Shown piece by piece: positions 7,522 through 16,800 of a stretch of DNA of 32,413 nucleotides. Each line of letters opens with the position of its first letter. Position 1 is the first letter of the stretch. The notes under the pieces are model-generated. The model saw only the letters and a program-made list of their open reading frames with translations. It had not been told where the DNA came from and searched no databases. Source of the stretch: Methylobacterium sp. Leaf117 (GTDB taxonomy: Bacteria > Pseudomonadota > Alphaproteobacteria > Rhizobiales > Beijerinckiaceae); contig NZ_LMNL01000011.1 in the NCBI RefSeq assembly GCF_001422985.1, forward strand, positions 1-32,413. Reading direction: 5' to 3'. Both the position numbers and the translations under genes were made by a program.

Positions 7522-8266
7522 GCTGGCCGCCGTTGATGTGCAGTTCGGCGCCGTTCACGTAGGACGACGCTTCGGTGCACAGGAAGTAGATCGCCTTAGC
7601 GACCTCGTCGGGGGTGCCGAGGCGGCGCTGCGGGATGCCGGCCACGATCTTGTCGGTGCCGGGCGACAGGATCGCGGTGTCGATCTCGCCGGGCGAAATC
7701 GCGTTGACGCGCACGCCGAGGGGACCGAAATCGCTGGCCATCTCACGGGTCAGGCCGGCCAGCGCCGCCTTGGACGTGCCGTAGGCGGCGCCCGCGAAGG
7801 GATGGACGCGCGAGCCGGCGATGGAGGTGACGTTGACGATGGAGCCCTTGGCGCGGGTCAGTTCCTCGCAGAGGCCTCGGGCCAGGAGCAGGGGCGCGAA
7901 CACGTTGACCTGGAATACCCGCTGCCAATCCCCGAATTCGGTGGCGATGGCGCCGAGGCGCTCGCCCTGCGGCCCTTTCGGCGAAATCCCGGCATTGTTG
8001 ACGAGCGCGTGCAGAAGCCCCCCCTCGGCGGCGAGGCGTCCGGCCACCTCCTCGATGCCCCGCACCGTATCCTGGGGGTCGGAGAGATCGACCTGCAGGT
8101 GATCCTCCGGTCCCATCTCCCAGGGGCAGTTCTCCGGAAAGGGGTGCCGGGAGCAGGTGATCACCCGCCATCCGGCAGCCGAGAAGCGCTTCACGGTGGC
8201 ATGCCCAATGCCACGGCTCGCCCCCGTGAGCAGCATGACGCGCCGGCGTTCGTTGGATGAGGCCAA
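7514..8266 (-). CDS. SDR family oxidoreductase
   Basis: A 250-residue classical short-chain dehydrogenase/reductase. The cofactor motif TGASRGIG is at residues 14-21, NNAG at 90-93, and the catalytic Ser148, Tyr162 and Lys166 (YGTSK) are in place, as is the PG motif in AISPGEIDT. The basic residue R18 and the HPF region do not let me choose firmly between NADP and NAD. The substrate is unknown; 3-oxoacyl reductase-like enzymes look similar. The start is TTG 8266, supported by GAAGGA six bases upstream; the next ATG (residue 11) would cut off the first beta strand. Confidence 0.87.
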   Translation of the reverse strand: MASSNERRRVMLLTGASRGIGHATVKRFSAAGWRVITCSRHPFPENCPWEMGPEDHLQVDLSDPQDTVRGIEEVAGRLAAEGGLLHALVNNAGISPKGPQGERLGAIATEFGDWQRVFQVNVFAPLLLARGLCEELTRAKGSIVNVTSIAGSRVHPFAGAAYGTSKAALAGLTREMASDFGPLGVRVNAISPGEIDTAILSPGTDKIVAGIPQRRLGTPDEVAKAIYFLCTEASSYVNGAELHINGGQHV

Positions 8267-8387
8267 GACCGTTCCTTCAGGATCGGGAGACGTCCGGCAG
8301 GCGAAAACGCCGGACGACCTCCACGCCGCGTTCAGGTCTAAGCGGCGCGGGGTCTAAAATCCAGGGTCCTGCCGCGACGCAGCAAGA

Positions 8388-8420
8388 CGGTGATCCGCGG
8401 CTCTACGGTGATCCGCGGCT
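8388..8420. repeat. 18-bp period direct repeat
   Basis: CGGTGATCCGCGGCT occurs at 8388-8402 and 8406-8420, a period of 18 bp, directly beside the stop codon of pdxH. The remaining gap to the SDR start (8267-8387) has no gene that I can support. Confidence 0.9.
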
Positions 8421-9113
8421 TCAAGGATAGAGCCGCGCCCCGCGCCAGCCCTCGCCGTCGCGGGTGAAGCGGACCCGGTCGTGCAGGCGGAACGCCCCGT
8501 TCTTCCAGAACTCGATCGAGACCGGCGCGATGCGAAAGCCCGTCCAGTTCTCGGGACGCGGGACCGGTCCCTCGCCATAGCGCTCCGCCAGGGCCGCCAC
8601 CTCGCGTTCCAGGGTGGCGCGGTCGGCGAGGGGGCGCGACTGTCGGCTCGCATGGGCTCCGAGGCGACTGTTTCGCGCCCGGCTGGCGAAGTAGGCATCC
8701 GCCTCCTCGGGGGTGACGGGGGTCACCGGCCCACGGGCACGGACCTGGCGGCCGAGGCTCTTCCAATGCAGCACCAGGGCGGCCTGCGGGTTCTGGCGCA
8801 GTTCGTCGCCCTTGGCGGAATCGACGTTCGTATAGAACACGAAACCGTGCGCATCGACGCCCTTCAGCAGCACAACGCGGACGTCCGGCAGCCCGTCCGA
8901 TCCGGTCGTCGCCAGCGCCATGGCGTTGGGATCATTGGGCTCCGACGCCTCGGCCTCGGCCATCCACGCGGCGAACAGAGCCCACGGGTCGGCGGCACGC
9001 GTGAAGTCGCCATTGGGACCCAGGGGGTCCGGGCCTGAGTTGGGGGAGGCGGGATCATCGATCCTTAACCGTTCCAAGGCGTAATCCTGTGGTGAGATCC
9101 GGGTCGGGGGCAC
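8421..9113 (-). CDS. pdxH: Pyridoxamine 5'-phosphate oxidase
   Basis: A protein of about 230 residues, the FMN enzyme that makes pyridoxal 5'-phosphate from pyridoxine or pyridoxamine phosphate. Family motifs are clear: [51 protein letters not shown] and the C-terminal [16 protein letters not shown], ending RGARLYP. I give the GTG at 9113 as start, but it has no good ribosome site; a TTG 12 codons in, with AGGA before it, is an alternative. It is the first gene of the run leading to the SDR gene, 154 bp downstream. PLP made here is needed by the two cysteine desulfurases of this window. Confidence 0.92.
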   Translation of the reverse strand: MPPTRISPQDYALERLRIDDPASPNSGPDPLGPNGDFTRAADPWALFAAWMAEAEASEPNDPNAMALATTGSDGLPDVRVVLLKGVDAHGFVFYTNVDSAKGDELRQNPQAALVLHWKSLGRQVRARGPVTPVTPEEADAYFASRARNSRLGAHASRQSRPLADRATLEREVAALAERYGEGPVPRPENWTGFRIAPVSIEFWKNGAFRLHDRVRFTRDGEGWRGARLYP

Positions 9114-9222
9114 CGACGTGGGACACGAGCGTTATCGGCCCAACACGTCGTTGAGATCAGGTGTAATGCGTCGGCGCGACTGTAAAGCCCAGGCCGTACG
9201 GGACCGTGCGGCAAGAGACGAT

Positions 9223-9780
9223 ATGGCTCAAGATGGTATGGCTCGGGAGCACGACCGGGACGTGCGTATCCTCGCCGGGGAGCGACTCGTCAGGCCGGAA
9301 CGCTGGGCCTCGGCCCTTGCTTTGACGGCCTTGCTCGGTCTCGGCGGCTGCGGCCTGCCGATTATCACCTTTCAGGGTGAGGAGACGGCGGAGGCCGGAC
9401 CGAAGGCCCCGAAGGTCGCCCGCGCCAGTACCGTCCTGCCCGAAGAGCCGATCAGCACCGGCAGTATCGACAAGCGTCCGCTCGGTTTCGGCAACGATCT
9501 CGGTGCGGAGGATTGGCGGAGGGCGCATGCGGCGCTTGCCGTCGCCCTCGATCCGCAGGGCAATGGCCGCCCGGTGAAGTGGGACAACCCTGAGACGACC
9601 CTGCGTGGCTCGGTCAACCCGACCGGCCTGCCCTACGTGGCCAACGATCTCGTCTGCCGCGACTTCCTGGCCTCCGTCATCACACCGGCGGGCAGTCGCT
9701 TCGTGCGCGGCACGGGGTGCAAGCCGTCGGGTGGAGACTGGACCCTGACCCGGATTCGGGCTGCGAAATCGGCAGCCTGA
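9223..9780 (+). CDS. RT0821/17-kDa surface-antigen-like lipoprotein
   Basis: A protein of about 185 residues with a lipoprotein signal: ALALTALLGLGGC, where the Cys would be lipidated. The C-terminal part, with VKWDNPETTLRGSV, YVANDLVCRDFLASV and FVRGTGCKPSGGDWTL, resembles the domain of Rickettsia 17-kDa surface antigens and RT0821/Lpp0805 proteins. The glycine zipper usual in that family is not seen. The start is uncertain: I chose ATG 9223 (AAGAGA upstream), while ATG 9238 or a later start would still keep the lipobox. It is divergent from pdxH. Its function is probably structural in the envelope, but this is inference. Confidence 0.7.
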   Translation: MAQDGMAREHDRDVRILAGERLVRPERWASALALTALLGLGGCGLPIITFQGEETAEAGPKAPKVARASTVLPEEPISTGSIDKRPLGFGNDLGAEDWRRAHAALAVALDPQGNGRPVKWDNPETTLRGSVNPTGLPYVANDLVCRDFLASVITPAGSRFVRGTGCKPSGGDWTLTRIRAAKSAA

Positions 9781-9844
9781 TCGAAACCCGCCGTGCGGGA
9801 GCCGGACTCCCGGCCCGATCGGGATCAGAGTACAGCTCCAGGCG

Positions 9845-9873
9845 TTGACGGCGCGCGATTCGAGGCGAATTCT
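9845..9873 (+). promoter_or_regulatory. Candidate promoter for the J-protein gene
   Basis: TTGACG (9845-9850) and AATTCT (9868-9873) are separated by 17 bp, about 108 bp before the J-protein start. The -35 is good and the -10 is poor. Short inverted repeats at 9787-9799 may end the previous gene. Confidence 0.4.
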
Positions 9874-9980
9874 CGCGCGAGACCGTTGCAGAGAAGCAAC
9901 AGGCCGTCCACATGACCGACGAATCCGAAGGCGCCGGGCCATCGCCCGGCCTCAGGCGGCACCGAGAATTCTGAAGACCG

Positions 9981-10919
9981 ATGCGAAATCCCTATGACGT
10001 GCTGGGTGTCCCCAAGGGCGCCAGCGAAGCCGATATCAAGAAGGCCTACCGCAAGCTCGCCAAGGCCTACCATCCGGACCGCAACCAGGACGACGCCAAG
10101 GCGAAGGACCGCTTCGCGGAAGCCAACAGCGCCTACGAGATCCTGGGCGATGCGGGCAAGCGCGCGCAGTTCGATCGCGGCGAGATCGACGCGGACGGCA
10201 AGCCGCGCGCCACCGGCTTCGAGGGCTTCGGCGGGTTCGGCGGACGCGGCGGTGGCGGTGGCGGCTTCGATTTCGAGAGTGCCGCCCGCGGACGCGGCCC
10301 AGCCGGCGGCGGCGGCGGCATCGGCGAGGACATCTTCTCGCACCTGTTCGGCGATGCCTTCCGGGCTTCCGGCGCCGGCCCGAGCGGTGGCCCGCAGCGC
10401 GGTCCGGTCAAGGGCGAGGACGTCGCGGCCGAGCTCAGCGTCACGCTGGAACAGGTTGCCAGCGAGGAAAAGCTGCGCCTGTCGCTGCCGGGCGGGCGCG
10501 ATGTCGACGTGGTGGTGCCTCGGGGCGTGGTCGATGGTCAGACCATCCGTCTGCGTGGCCTCGGCAATCCGGGCGGCCTGCGGGGAGCGCCGGGCGATGC
10601 GCTGCTCACCATCCGCATCCTGCCGCATACCCGCTTCACCGTGGAGGGCGCCGACCTGCGCGCCTCGGTGGAGGTACCCCTGGAGGACGCGATCCTGGGC
10701 GGCCCGATCCGCGTGCCGACCCTGACCGGTGCCGTGGAGATGAAGATCCCGCCCATGACCGGGTCGGGGCGCACGTTCCGCCTCCGGGGCAAGGGCCTGC
10801 CGAAGAAGGACGGAACCCGGGGCGATCTCCTCGCCGTCACGGCCGTGATGCTGCCGAGCCAGGAGGATGCGGCGCTCGTCGAGTTCGCCCGCGCGCGCCG
10901 CGCTGCCAAGGCCGGGTGA
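9981..10919 (+). CDS. DnaJ-class co-chaperone without zinc finger (CbpA-like)
   Basis: A 312-residue type II J-domain protein, a partner that stimulates DnaK ATPase and brings it substrates. The J-domain is at residues 3-67, with HPD at 31-33. A Gly/Phe-rich linker follows (about 79-115, GFEGFGGFGGRGGGG), then the two beta-sandwich substrate domains to about residue 300 (DVVVPRGVVDGQTIRLRGLG, GDALLTIRILPH). The CxxCxGxG zinc repeats of true DnaJ are absent, so it is CbpA/DjlA-class rather than DnaJ itself. The start is ATG 9981. A bulged hairpin follows the gene. Confidence 0.9.
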   Translation: MRNPYDVLGVPKGASEADIKKAYRKLAKAYHPDRNQDDAKAKDRFAEANSAYEILGDAGKRAQFDRGEIDADGKPRATGFEGFGGFGGRGGGGGGFDFESAARGRGPAGGGGGIGEDIFSHLFGDAFRASGAGPSGGPQRGPVKGEDVAAELSVTLEQVASEEKLRLSLPGGRDVDVVVPRGVVDGQTIRLRGLGNPGGLRGAPGDALLTIRILPHTRFTVEGADLRASVEVPLEDAILGGPIRVPTLTGAVEMKIPPMTGSGRTFRLRGKGLPKKDGTRGDLLAVTAVMLPSQEDAALVEFARARRAAKAG

Positions 10920-10959
10920 GTTAAGCCCGGCGGAACCAAGATCAGCTGAGCATGCCCCC

Positions 10960-10988
10960 CGCGGATCGGGTGTCCCAACCCATCCGCG
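10960..10988 (+). terminator. Hairpin after the J-protein gene
   Basis: CGCGGAT-C-GGGT (10960-10971) pairs with ACCC-ATCCGCG (10978-10988): 11 base pairs with one bulged C and a 6-nt loop. It is 40 bp after the stop. No T-run follows, so termination is likely but not shown. Confidence 0.5.
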
Positions 10989-11122
10989 ACGGCCTCCCGG
11001 CGCTGTCAGGTCCCGGACTTCCGTCCCAGGCGCGGCTCCGCTAAGGATGCCCGGCGCGAATACGCCGATCCGTCGCCCGACGGGACCGTCGGCGCGCGCC
11101 ACGGCTCTCGCTCAGGTGACAC

Positions 11123-11965
11123 ATGGCGGACACGCACCCGGTTCACGATCACGTCGGCGGACTTCTCGCCGGCAAGCGCGGCCTGGTGCTCGGTGTCGCC
11201 AACAACCGCTCGATCGCCTGGGGCATCGCCAAGAGTGCGGCCGCCCACGGCGCCAAGCTCGCCTTCACCTACCAGGGCGACGCCCTGAAGAAGCGCGTCG
11301 AGCCCCTGGCCCGTGAACTCGACGCCCACGTGGTCGGGCATTGCGACGTCACCGATCCGGCTTCGATCGATGCGGTCTTCGCTGCGGCCGCCGAGGTGTT
11401 CCCTGAGGGGATCGACTTCGTCGTCCATTGCATCGCCTTCTCGGACAAGGACGAACTCACGGGCCGCTACGTCGAGACCTCGGAGGCGAACTTCACCAAG
11501 TCGCTCCTGATCTCGTGCTACTCGTTCACGGCGGTGGCCCAGCGCGCCGAGAAGCTGATGCCGAACGGCGGCTCGCTCCTCACCCTGACCTATTACGGCG
11601 CCGAGAAGTGGATGCCGCACTACAACGTCATGGGCGTTGCCAAGGCAGCCCTCGAGGCCTCCGTGCGCTACCTCGCCGCCGATCTCGGCCCTTCGAAAAT
11701 CCGCGTCAACGCGATCTCGGCCGGCCCGATCAAGACGCTGGCCGCCTCCGGCATCGGCGACTTCCGCTACATCCTGAAGTGGAACGAGTACAACGCCCCC
11801 CTGCGGCGCACCGTGACCATCGAGGAAGTCGGCGAGACCGCCACCTACCTCGTCTCGGACATGAGCAAGGGCATGACCGGCGAGATCCTCCACGTCGATG
11901 CCGGCTACCACGTCGTCGGCATGAAGAACCCGGAAGCCCCGGACCTCAGCCTCGACAAGGATTAG
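11123..11965 (+). CDS. fabI: Enoyl-[acyl-carrier-protein] reductase (NADH)
   Basis: A 280-residue FabI, which reduces trans-2-enoyl-ACP in the last step of each fatty acid elongation round. The divergent SDR signature is clear: GVANNRSIAWGIAK near the N-terminus, HCIAFSDKDEL, and the catalytic set Tyr157, Tyr167 and Lys174 in YYGAEKWMPHYNVMGVAK. The ending GEILHVDAGYHVVGM is typical. The start is ATG 11123 with AGGTGA just upstream. It is a single gene that converges with the polyphosphate kinase gene, with only 24 bases between stops. FabI is the target of triclosan and isoniazid-type inhibitors in other bacteria. Confidence 0.95.
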   Translation: MADTHPVHDHVGGLLAGKRGLVLGVANNRSIAWGIAKSAAAHGAKLAFTYQGDALKKRVEPLARELDAHVVGHCDVTDPASIDAVFAAAAEVFPEGIDFVVHCIAFSDKDELTGRYVETSEANFTKSLLISCYSFTAVAQRAEKLMPNGGSLLTLTYYGAEKWMPHYNVMGVAKAALEASVRYLAADLGPSKIRVNAISAGPIKTLAASGIGDFRYILKWNEYNAPLRRTVTIEEVGETATYLVSDMSKGMTGEILHVDAGYHVVGMKNPEAPDLSLDKD

Positions 11966-11995
11966 CGCCCGGCGATTGGCGGTCCACGCCTAATC
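11960..11995. terminator. Inverted repeat holding both stop codons of converging genes
   Basis: GATTAG (11960-11965) and CTAATC (11990-11995) are complementary; the first ends with the fabI stop TAG and the second contains the stop of the opposing kinase gene. An inner CGCC/GGCG pair could extend the structure. It is weak as a terminator but there is no other candidate in the 24-bp gap. Confidence 0.3.
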
Positions 11996-13030
11996 CGGCA
12001 CGGTCATTCCGGCGATGTCGGCCTGCGCTTCCGGAAACCGCGGGTCCATCGCCTCCAGGGTGTCGGCGATGGTGCGGGCGATGAGGAGGTTGCGGTACCA
12101 CTTCCGGTTGGCCGGCACCACGTGCCAGGGCGCCTGCGGCGTCGAGCATTCGGAGAGCGCATCGGCGAAGGCCGCCTGGTAGGCGTTCCAGGCCTTGCGC
12201 TCGACGAGGTCGGCCGGGTCGAACTTCCAGTGCTTGTCCGGGTTCGCGATGCGGGCCTCCAGCCGCTCCTTCTGCTCGTCCTTCGAGATGTGGAGGAAGA
12301 ACTTGAGCACGGTGGTGCCGGCCGCGCTGAGCATCCGCTCGAAATCATTGATCTGGTCGTAGCGCGCCCGCCAGACCGGCTCCGGCACGAGATCCTTCAC
12401 CCGCACCACGAGGACGTCCTCGTAATGGCTGCGGTTGAACACGTTGATCATGCCGCGTGCCGGCGCCTTGGCGTGGTAGCGCCACAGGAAGTCGTGGTCG
12501 CTCTCCTCGGCGCTCGGCACCTTGAACGACCAGACCCGGCAGCCCTGCGGGTTCACGCCCTCGAACACCGCCCGGATGGTGCCGTCCTTGCCGCCGGTGT
12601 CGATGGCCTGGAACACCACGAGCAGGCTGCGCTTGTGCTCGGCATAGAGCCGCTCCTGCAGGGCGACGATGCGGGCGCGCTCGGCGGCGAGTGCCGCCTT
12701 GGCCTCGTCCTTGTCGAGCCCGCCATCCGTATTCGCATCGATCGCGTCGAGGTCACACCGTGAACCCGGCCGTACGGTGACGATGCTCTTCGCCGCCGGC
12801 GCGAGCGCTGGGCCCGGAGGGGGCTCGGCGTGGGGGGCCAGGCCTTCCGTCTCTCGAGCCCACAGAGCGGAGGAGGGCGGCCGATGGCCGGGGTGGCGCG
12901 CCCGGGTCTTGCCACCCTGCTCGCGGGTCTTGCGGCCCTTCTTGCGGTGCGAAACATCACGTTGCGGCGCGGAAGCGTCCGTTTCCCCGGGACGTTGGCC
13001 CTGCCCGTGCTTGCCGTGGCGCTTCGACAT
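11990..13030 (-). CDS. PPK2-family polyphosphate kinase
   Basis: A 346-residue PPK2 enzyme, which transfers phosphate between polyphosphate and nucleotides. The Walker A region AIDTGGKDG is at residues 142-150 and the Walker B/lid region INVFNRSHYEDVLVVRV at 195-211. The ending WYRNLLIARTIADTLEAM is typical of the family. The PPK2 domain starts near residue 85; before it lies an extension of about 80 residues that is very basic and low in complexity (RKKGRKTREQGGKTRAR). The start is ATG 13030; a later start in front of the domain is possible. Nucleotide preference (class I, II or III) cannot be read safely. Confidence 0.9.
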   Translation of the reverse strand: MSKRHGKHGQGQRPGETDASAPQRDVSHRKKGRKTREQGGKTRARHPGHRPPSSALWARETEGLAPHAEPPPGPALAPAAKSIVTVRPGSRCDLDAIDANTDGGLDKDEAKAALAAERARIVALQERLYAEHKRSLLVVFQAIDTGGKDGTIRAVFEGVNPQGCRVWSFKVPSAEESDHDFLWRYHAKAPARGMINVFNRSHYEDVLVVRVKDLVPEPVWRARYDQINDFERMLSAAGTTVLKFFLHISKDEQKERLEARIANPDKHWKFDPADLVERKAWNAYQAAFADALSECSTPQAPWHVVPANRKWYRNLLIARTIADTLEAMDPRFPEAQADIAGMTVPD

Positions 13031-13152
13031 AATGAGACTCGCTTGCTCGGTTGGGGGCGGGGAACGGCGGCCGCCGGCATGCAGGGCCAGGATGTGAGTG
13101 CGAAAACGAATTCCCGGCTCGGCCGTTCCAGCCTGCGGCGGGGCCTGAGACG

Positions 13153-13740
13153 GTGACCCCGATCTACTTCATCCGCCATGGACAGACCGACTGGAACGCG
13201 GAAGGGCGCCTCCAGGGGCAGCGCGACATCGCTCTCAACGCCGAGGGCCTGCGTCAGGCCGAGGACGTGGCCCGGCGCCTCGCGGCCGTGGCGGAGGCCG
13301 ACGTCGCCACGATGGACTATGCCGCGAGCCCGCTCGCGCGGACCCGGCGCACGATGGAGACCCTGCGGGCCGCCCTCGCTCTGCCGCCGGAGGACTATCG
13401 TCTCGACCCCCGGCTGAAGGAGATCAGCTTCGGAACCTGGGAGGGCTCGACCTGGGCCGAGATCCGCCGGCGCGACCCCTCCGGTGCGGCGGCCCGGGAC
13501 CGCGACCGCTGGGGTTATCGCCCGCCGGGCGAGACCGGAGAAAGCTACGCCATGCTGGTGGAGCGCGTGACTCCGGTGGTCACCGGCCTGACGCGCCCCA
13601 CCGTGATCGTCGCCCATGGCGGCGTGGCCCGGGCGATCCTGGTGATCCGCGGGCATCTCGGGGTGCGGGACGCCCCGCGCATCGGCATCCGCCAGGGCAG
13701 CGTCCTGGTGCTCGACCGGGCCGGATGGCGCTGGGCCTGA
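13153..13740 (+). CDS. Histidine phosphatase family protein
   Basis: A 195-residue phosphoglycerate-mutase-like histidine phosphatase. The motif RHGQT is at residues 8-12 (His9 would take the phosphate), with SPLARTRRT, the acidic EISFGTWEG and the second histidine in VAHGGVARA. These are the hallmarks of the branch that includes broad phosphatases and cobalamin or fructose phosphatases; the substrate is unknown. The start GTG 13153 gives the usual MTPIYFIRHG opening; an open frame upstream overlaps the front of the opposing kinase gene and was not used. It is followed 143 bp later by the Pls-like gene. Confidence 0.85.
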   Translation: MTPIYFIRHGQTDWNAEGRLQGQRDIALNAEGLRQAEDVARRLAAVAEADVATMDYAASPLARTRRTMETLRAALALPPEDYRLDPRLKEISFGTWEGSTWAEIRRRDPSGAAARDRDRWGYRPPGETGESYAMLVERVTPVVTGLTRPTVIVAHGGVARAILVIRGHLGVRDAPRIGIRQGSVLVLDRAGWRWA

Positions 13741-13845
13741 CCGGCCTCGTCCTGCGCGTTCAACCCCGGTTCAAGCCTGCCCCCCAAACGTGCTAGACGC
13801 GCCGTGATTTCGGCGCGATCCGGGCGCCTACCCGGCCAAAAGGAC

Positions 13846-13867
13846 GGCCCTCGATCGATCGGGGGCC
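13846..13867. promoter_or_regulatory. 22-bp imperfect palindrome before the Pls-like gene
   Basis: The stretch from GGCCC (13846) to GGGCC (13867) with CGATCGATCG in the middle is an inverted repeat of ten canonical pairs and one G-T pair. It lies 16 bp before the start codon of the synthetase gene, close to its ribosome site. It might be an operator or an mRNA hairpin. The rest of 13741-13883 has no supported gene. Confidence 0.4.
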
Positions 13868-13883
13868 GACAGCGGAGCAGCGG

Positions 13884-16800
13884 ATGAGCAGTCTCGCCGA
13901 GACGACCCGGCCCCGGGCGGAAACGCGCGGGCCTGAGGACGAGGTTTCTTCCGTCGTATCCGGGGCCTCCGCCATGCTGCGCGGGCCGGCGCGGCCCGAC
14001 CTCATCCGCGACGAGGTGCTGGGCGAGATCTTTCGCGAGAGCGCCCGGGCACGGGGTGATCACCCGGCCCTCATTGATGGCGCGCAGGCCGGCGTCGACG
14101 GAACCCATCCGGTCCTGACCTACGGCGAGGTCGAGGCGCAGGCCGCCGCGATCGCACGCGGGCTGTCCCATCGCGGCATCGGCCCGGGCGACGTCGTCGG
14201 CCTCTGGATGGCGCGCGGGACCGACCTGCTGATCGCCCAGATCGGCATCACCCTGTCGGGCGCCGCCTGGCTGCCGTTCGATGCCGAGGCCCCGGCCGAC
14301 CGGGTCGCGGTCTGCCTGGAGGATGCCGCCGCCAAGGCGCTGCTGGTCTCGCCCGCCCTGGAAGCCCAGGCGCCAGCCGGCACCCCGGCAGTGACCGTGG
14401 CGGCCCTGGCCGCCGGAACGCCACGCGACGCGACCGTGCCCGATCTGCGGACCCTCGGCCTGACGCCGGATCATCCGGCCTACCTGATCTACACTTCGGG
14501 CTCGACCGGCGTGCCCAAGGGCATCGTCATCAGCCACGCCAACATCTGCCACTTCCTGCGCTCGGGCAACGCGCTCTACGGCATGCGCGCCGACGACGTG
14601 GTGTTCCAGGGCGCCTCCGTCGCCTTCGATCTCTCGATGGAGGAGATCTGGGTGCCCTACCTGGTGGGCGCGACCCTGTTCGTCGCCTCGCCGGCCATGA
14701 TGGGCGATGTCGAGGCCCTGCCCGGCATTCTGGCCCGGGCCGGCGTCACCGTGCTCGATACCGTGCCGACCCTCCTGGCGATGATCTCCCAGGACCTGCC
14801 CACCGTGCGCCTCGTGCTGCTCGGGGGCGAGGCCCTGCCCGAGCCCCTGGTCGCCCGCTGGGCCACGCCCTCGCGAAAACTCTTCAACACCTACGGACCG
14901 ACCGAGGCCACGGTGGTGGCCACCGCCGCCGAGATGCGCCCGGGCGTGCCCGTCACCATCGGTGGCCCGATCCCGAACTATTCGGTGTACGTCGCGGGCG
15001 AGAACCTGGAGCTTCTGAGGCCGGGCCAGCAGGGCGAACTCCTCATCGGCGGTCCGGGCGTGGCGAAAGGCTATCTCAAGCGCCCCGAACTGACGGCGGA
15101 CAAATTCATCGCCAACCCGTACGACTCGGACGGGACCGACCCGCTGCTGTACCGCTCCGGCGATGCGGTCTCCCTCGATGCCACCGGCAACATCGTGTTC
15201 CACGGCCGGATCGACGACCAGGTCAAGATCCGCGGCTTCCGGGTGGAACTCGGCGAGATCGAATCCCGCATCCAGGTCCTGCCCGGCATCAACCAGGCGG
15301 CGGTGGTGCTGCGCCAGGACGACGGCGTCGACCGCCTCGTCGCCTTCCTGGTGCCCGACCGCGGCACCACGATCGACAAGGCCGCCCTTCGGCAGACGCT
15401 GGCCGGGCAGATGCCGCCCTACATGGTGCCGGGACATTTCGAGACCGTGGAGGTCCTGCCCCGCCTGACATCCGGCAAGGTCGACCGCAAGACCCTGCGC
15501 ATCGCCACCCTGACGGTGGCCGACACCAGCGGCGAGCAGGAGCCTCCGCGCAACGAGACCGAGGCGGCGCTGCTCGCCGCCGCCAACCGCATCTTCGGCA
15601 ACCAGGCGATGCCGTTCGACGGCGACTTCTTCGCCGATCTCGGCGGCCATTCCCTGCTCGCCGCCCGCTTCGTCGGGGCGGTGCGCGAGGTGCCGGCGCT
15701 GGCCGCCATCACCCTGCAGGACGTCTACGGCCAGCGCACCCTGCGGGCCATGGCCGACACGCTCATCGCGCGGACCGGCGGCGCCGGCACCGAGATGGCG
15801 ATCCGCGATCTCAGCTTCCCGGCGCCGTCCCTGAAGCGTCGCTTCCTCTGCGGCCTCGCGCAGGCGGCGGCCCTGCCCTTCGTCATCGCGCTGGCGACCG
15901 CGCAATGGCTCGGCATCTTCGTGACCTACCTGCTGCTCACCGGCGGCAGCCTCGGGTTCTTCGGCGAACTCGCCGTGATGCTGCTGGTCTATATCGGCAT
16001 CAACGCCGTGACGGCCACGATCGCGGTCGCGGCCAAGTGGTTGATCCTCGGGCGCACCAAGCCCGGGCGCTATCCGCTCTGGGGCACCTACTACTATCGC
16101 TGGTGGCTGACGCAGCGCCTGACCCCGCTGGTCCACATCAAGTGGCTTCAGGGCTCGCCCGCCATCGCGTTCTACCTGCGCATGCTCGGCGCCGAGATCG
16201 GCAAGGACGCCCTGATCTCCGACATCGAGGTCGGTGCGCCGGACCTGCTCAGTATCGGCGCGGGCGCCTCGCTGGGCGGCCGTCTCGTCATCGCCAATGC
16301 CGAGGTGGTGGGCGACGCGCTGATCATCGGCCGCGTGGCGATCGGGGCGGACGTGGCGATCGGGGCCTCCTGCGTCATCGGCCCCGACACGGTCATCGGC
16401 GACCATGCCGAGATCGGGGACCTCACCACCATCCCGACCGGCACGCGGGTCGGCGCCGCCGAGATCTGGGACGGGTCCCCCGGCCGCAAGGTCGGCGAGG
16501 CCGACCCATCGGCGCTGCCCGCCCCCGCCACGGCCTCGCCCCGGCGGCGCTTCGCCTTCGCGGCGCTCTACACCTTCCTGCTGGCGGCGATCCCCGCCAT
16601 CGGCCTGCTGCCGATCTTTCCGGCCTTCTACCTCTTCGACCAGATCAGCGATTCGCTCGGCGACATCACCGACATCGATTATCACTGGTACCTGCCGCTG
16701 CTGACCTGGCCGACCGCCATGCTGATGACGGCCGGCACCGTGCTGCTCATCGCGGGCATCCGCTGGCTGGTTCTGCCGCGGGTGTCGTCGGGGACCTACT

